From positions 1 to 10,601 of the forward strand of contig JBDRHL010000134.1 in assembly GCA_043816955.1 (NCBI GenBank): a stretch of 10,601 nucleotides of DNA, written 5' to 3'. Shown in pieces: positions 7,893 through 10,601 of the stretch. The DNA is from JBDRHL01 sp043816955. GTDB taxonomy: Bacteria; Planctomycetota; Phycisphaerae; Sedimentisphaerales; CAYZTY01. Both the position numbers and the translations under genes were made by a program. The notes under the pieces were generated by a model. The model made no database searches and was not told where the DNA came from. It was given only the letters and a program-made list of their open reading frames with translations. How positions within the stretch are numbered: position 1 is the first letter of the stretch; every line of letters starts with the position of its first letter.

Positions 7893-8148
7893 GACGTTAA
7901 GGTAACATGGACGAGCGAACACTTACATTTTGGAGTATGCCAATTGGCACTACTTCGGGATTTTTTTCTGCACAGCATGTTGGGCCGGATGGAATATTTT
8001 TGAAATTGGGATGAAATCACATAATGATGTGCAGGAATGGTCTTAGTAGTGGGTACTTTAACATTTGGTTTCGCACATTGAAGCGGGATGAGATACGGAA
8101 CAATGGAAGAGCATGTTATGAAAACTAGAGGGCAAAGAGATATTAAAG
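7893..8148. other. 256-base spacer with possible decayed small membrane protein
   Basis: No intact gene is recognised. One + frame is open from 7906 to 8046 without ATG until 8011. From a TTG at 7930 it reads LEYANWHYFGIFFCTACWAG and continues WNIFEIGMKSHNDVQEWS to TAG, which looks like one membrane helix plus a polar loop. Just before this stop a different frame begins at ATG 8037 and reads MVLVVGTLTFGFAH to TGA 8079-8081, like a second helix. A single small indel near 8035-8040 would join them into a two-helix protein of roughly 50 residues. A third frame gives a 35-residue ORF (7907-8014) with no recognisable feature. There is a perfect palindrome GCCAATTGGC at 7939-7948 and a T7 run at 7961-7967, but no convincing terminator stem and no clear promoter. 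Confidence 0.3.
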
Positions 8149-8949
8149 ATGACGGATGCTATGGATAACGCAAAGAATAAGAAGTTATTTGCCATGCGCA
8201 GCGGGGAGAATACTGAAGCCATCGACCGGGTGCGGCGGCTCATTAAACGGACTTACTCACGGGCAGCAATCCCTTACCTGGCGGTAGGACTACTACTGAT
8301 CATTGCTATTGTTGCCGCAGGCCGCGATATCGAACATCACATAAATGCAATCGAGTCATGGATTAAGATGCTTGGCCTATGGGGCGTGTTTGCGTTCATT
8401 GGACTGTTTGCCATTGCAACCTCGTTCTTGTTACCCGATACGGTGCTATGTATCATCGCTGGCGCTCTTTTCGGGATGTACTGGGGTTTAGCGGCGGTAC
8501 TGGCGGGCAGTATGCTGGCTGGGATGATGCAGTTCGCACTCTCACATAAGCTCTTACGAACACGGATACAGCGGACGTTTGAGGCAAAACCGTTACTGGC
8601 TGCTATCCAACGCGCCGTTAGTCGTGATGAATTTCGCTTACAGGTACTTTTGCGACTGACACCGTTGAATCCTGCAACAATTAGTTACCTGCTCGGCGCT
8701 GCCCGCGTTAGGTTCTCAGGATTTCTGATAGCGTTACTTGCGCTCACACCAAACTTGGTAATCGAGGTTTATTTCGGGCGCGTCGGCAAGCACGTAGCCC
8801 GGTTGGCTGGCAGCGATGCACGAATCGCCCATCTGCACGATCTGGTGATCATTGGCGGACTCGCCGTATGTATCGTCGTGATGGTTGTCGTGTCGAGAAT
8901 GGCCCGCAAGGCTCTCATGCAGGCCGTGACTGAGACTGAAAAAGTGTAA
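8149..8949 (+). CDS. TVP38/TMEM64 (VTT/DedA-related) family membrane protein
   Basis: An inner-membrane protein of the VTT-domain superfamily; relatives include DedA proteins and eukaryotic TMEM41/VMP1 scramblases, so lipid transport or membrane homeostasis is the likely role. The 266-residue protein begins with a basic cytoplasmic segment (RVRRLIKRTYSR, about 27-38). The hydrophobic segments are at about 41-58, 74-95, 98-133 (a glycine-rich hairpin, IIAGALFGMYWG), 187-209 and 232-250. The family hallmark LLRLTPLNPATISYLLGA (about 167-184), an Arg and prolines before the second re-entrant region, is clear. ATG 8149 was chosen on AAAGAGA and GAGGG upstream; ATG 8161 is an alternative that shortens the protein by four residues. 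Its neighbour is a phospholipid-synthesis gene, which fits a membrane role. The family is identified; the substrate is unknown. Confidence 0.88.
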   Translation: MTDAMDNAKNKKLFAMRSGENTEAIDRVRRLIKRTYSRAAIPYLAVGLLLIIAIVAAGRDIEHHINAIESWIKMLGLWGVFAFIGLFAIATSFLLPDTVLCIIAGALFGMYWGLAAVLAGSMLAGMMQFALSHKLLRTRIQRTFEAKPLLAAIQRAVSRDEFRLQVLLRLTPLNPATISYLLGAARVRFSGFLIALLALTPNLVIEVYFGRVGKHVARLAGSDARIAHLHDLVIIGGLAVCIVVMVVVSRMARKALMQAVTETEKV

Positions 8950-9015
8950 TACTTTGGGTTTCGCTCGTGTATTGCGACGGCATATTTCTATTTGTTTTTT
9001 TATAAGGCGCCTTAG

Positions 9016-10410
9016 ATGATTTTATCCTGGATAGTAACACATATCGTTATGCTTTTTGGGCTTGTTCTTGGGTTGATGCTAACATCTTATATCCTTCTTC
9101 AAAGGCGTTCAGCATCTGGAACCATGGCATGGTTACTTGTGATTATCCTTCTTCCGTACATCGGCGTTCCGCTCTATTTTTTGTTGGGTGGTCGAAAAAT
9201 GCGACGAAGAGCATCGCAAAAAAACACTATCGGCCTGGAACAAGTTGCCGGACACATTGGAAAAGCCGAGACAAATCCCATCGACCGTTTACTTCAAACC
9301 TACAATATTCCGGCAGCTGGGGTGGGTAATAATATAAAACTTTACACGACAGGAGAGGATATTTACAAAAGTTTTATTGAATTAATCGAATCTGCCTCTG
9401 AGTCAATTTACATTTCTACCTTTGTTTATGCAGAAGACGATGTAGGCAGGGATATTTTACATCGTCTTGTCGCTAAAGCATCTCAGGGTATTCGTATAAA
9501 ACTTCTTTTGGATGGCGTTGGATCGCTTCATACACACCGTCATTTTTTCGGTCCGCTTACAAAAGTAGGTGGGCACATATCATACTTCATGCCAGTTTTC
9601 CACAGACCCTTTAGGGGGCGAACGAATCTTCGCAATCATCGAAAAATCCTGCTCGTTGATGGCCAGAAAGTTCTTGCGGGAGGAACAAATATCGCAATAG
9701 AGTATATGGGTCCATCACCATTGTTAGGCCGATGGCGTGATATTTCCTTTGTTTTGGAGGGGCCTGCGGTTGAATACTATGCCAGTGTATTTGCTTCTGA
9801 TTGGGAGTTTGCAAGCGGCAAAAGATTGACTGAAGACTCTAAAGGTGTATCTTGCAATTCAGACGTTAGGGAAGGTAGTTGCGTTCAGATAGTCCCCTCA
9901 GGACCGGATGTCCCAAACGATGCACTTTATGATTCAATGCTGTCCGGCATATATGCATCACAAGAACGCCTTTGGATTGTAACGCCTTATTTCGTTCCGG
10001 ATGAATCATTGGTTCAAGCATTGATACTTGCCTCCCGACGTGGTGTTGATGTCAGGATTCTTCTACCCAAAAAATCGAATCACTTTTTGGCGGATATTGT
10101 CCGGGGCGAGTATCTCAGAGAAATCCAGCTGGCGGGAGGAAAAATATTTCTTTACCCCGAAGGCATGGTACATGCAAAAGCTCTTTTGATGGATAATGAA
10201 TTTGTCGTATTAGGTTCGGCAAATATAGATATTCGCAGCCTGTTTTTAAATTATGAAATTGCTGTGTTTATTTATAGCCAAAACACGATCCGTCAATCTG
10301 AGGACTGGATTGGCCAGCTTTTCTTAAGTTCGCAAGAAGGGATTACACAGGCATCTCTTGTCCGCAGACTTTTTGAAGCAACAGTTAGAATTTTAACTCC
10401 TTTACTTTGA
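9016..10410 (+). CDS. cls: Cardiolipin synthase (phospholipase D superfamily)
   Basis: It would join two phosphatidylglycerol molecules (or use another phosphatidyl donor) to make cardiolipin at the inner membrane. The 464-residue length is typical of ClsA-type enzymes. Two N-terminal membrane helices (about residues 4-28 and 36-57) are followed by a basic stretch GGRKMRRR. The first PLD motif is NHRKILLVDG (H208, K210, D215) followed by GGTNI. The second is VHAKALLMD (H386, K388, D393) followed by GSANIDIRSLFLNYE, a signature of bacterial cardiolipin synthases. ATG 9016 follows TAAGG (9003-9007) at normal spacing. The gap to the TVP38 gene is 66 bases, so the two may be cotranscribed or this gene may have its own promoter. 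It is intact, AT-richer than xfp, and ends with TGA. Confidence 0.95.
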   Translation: MILSWIVTHIVMLFGLVLGLMLTSYILLQRRSASGTMAWLLVIILLPYIGVPLYFLLGGRKMRRRASQKNTIGLEQVAGHIGKAETNPIDRLLQTYNIPAAGVGNNIKLYTTGEDIYKSFIELIESASESIYISTFVYAEDDVGRDILHRLVAKASQGIRIKLLLDGVGSLHTHRHFFGPLTKVGGHISYFMPVFHRPFRGRTNLRNHRKILLVDGQKVLAGGTNIAIEYMGPSPLLGRWRDISFVLEGPAVEYYASVFASDWEFASGKRLTEDSKGVSCNSDVREGSCVQIVPSGPDVPNDALYDSMLSGIYASQERLWIVTPYFVPDESLVQALILASRRGVDVRILLPKKSNHFLADIVRGEYLREIQLAGGKIFLYPEGMVHAKALLMDNEFVVLGSANIDIRSLFLNYEIAVFIYSQNTIRQSEDWIGQLFLSSQEGITQASLVRRLFEATVRILTPLL

Positions 10411-10464
10411 GTTTGTTTTGAGCTTGGTATGCTGAAATATAAATAAACTACTGAAATTAAGAGA

Positions 10465-10490
10465 CTGTAGCGGCAATACAGAGTTTTTTT
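10465..10490 (+). terminator. Possible weak rho-independent terminator after cls
   Basis: CTGTA (10465-10469) and TACAG (10477-10481) form a 5-bp stem with a 7-base loop, followed two bases later by seven T (10484-10490). It lies about 55 bases past the cardiolipin synthase stop, where the operon would be expected to end. The stem is short and only moderately GC-rich, so termination efficiency is doubtful. Confidence 0.4.
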
Positions 10491-10518
10491 GATGTAATTT
10501 GACCCTTGGTGCCGATAT

Positions 10519-10548
10519 TCCAACATGGAAACGTTAATCTATGTTGGA
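10519..10548. repeat. Perfect 8-bp inverted repeat hairpin at right edge
   Basis: TCCAACAT (10519-10526) pairs perfectly with ATGTTGGA (10541-10548) around a 14-base loop. No T-run follows, so it is not a standard terminator. GGAGG (10546-10550), a good ribosome site, overlaps the right arm and lies eight bases before ATG 10559. That ATG opens only a 10-codon ORF, MVNPTFALRR, stopping at TGA 10589. The hairpin could be part of an insertion-sequence end, a regulatory leader, or chance; the window ends 53 bases later. Confidence 0.45.
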
Positions 10549-10601
10549 GGTTATCAAGATGGTTAACCCAACTTTCGCACTTCGGCGGTGAAATTTCGAT
10601 T

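Noticed and set aside
7939..7967. GCCAATTGGC palindrome plus T7 run as a terminator of GH130
   Set aside because: The palindrome has almost no loop, is AT-centred, and sits 12 bases from the T-run, so it does not fit a rho-independent terminator.

Overview
The window carries one continuous set of genes, all on the + strand, from a bacterium that I cannot place to a phylum from sequence alone. The mix (a phosphoketolase/acetate kinase pair, a proton-type P-type ATPase, a GH130 mannoside phosphorylase, a TVP38-type membrane protein and a PLD-type cardiolipin synthase) fits an environmental Gram-negative or planctomycete-like organism. By eye the base composition is uneven: the phosphoketolase gene is clearly more GC-rich than the ATPase, GH130 and cardiolipin synthase genes, so the block may be mosaic.

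Layout: (1) bases 1-679 hold the C-terminal half of acetate kinase (ackA), with a degenerate or missing N-terminal half. (2) 698-3103 is an intact phosphoketolase (xfp). (3) 3120-3491 is a small SpoIIAA-like protein. (4) 3540-4289 is a HAD-IIB sugar-phosphatase-like gene with an in-frame TAA at codon 49. (5) 4338-6944 is a plasma-membrane H+-ATPase-type P-type ATPase with two lesions: a 122-bp palindromic insertion at 5390-5511 and a +1 frameshift in a run of five C at 6812-6816. (6) 6975-7892 is GH130. (7) 7893-8148 is a spacer that may hold a decayed small membrane protein. (8) 8149-8949 is a TVP38/DedA-type membrane protein. (9) 9016-10410 is a cardiolipin synthase, followed by a possible weak terminator and an unexplained hairpin at the right edge.

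Functional reading (inference): phosphoketolase splits xylulose-5-P or fructose-6-P to acetyl-phosphate, and acetate kinase would make ATP from it. A proton-pumping ATPase, a membrane-lipid enzyme and a TVP38 protein are consistent with an energy and envelope stress module. GH130 could release mannose-1-phosphate from mannosides without spending ATP, and the HAD protein could act on sugar phosphates.

The most striking observation is the 122-bp element in the ATPase gene. It has imperfect 26-bp terminal inverted repeats (20 of 26 matching) and is flanked by a TAA direct repeat. Removing the element plus one TAA (125 bp) rejoins the reading frame exactly and gives the spacing normal for this ATPase family. 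It therefore looks like a MITE-like non-autonomous insertion. Together with the nonsense codon, the C-run frameshift and the damaged ackA, several genes of this module look decayed, although sequencing error could explain the single-base lesions.
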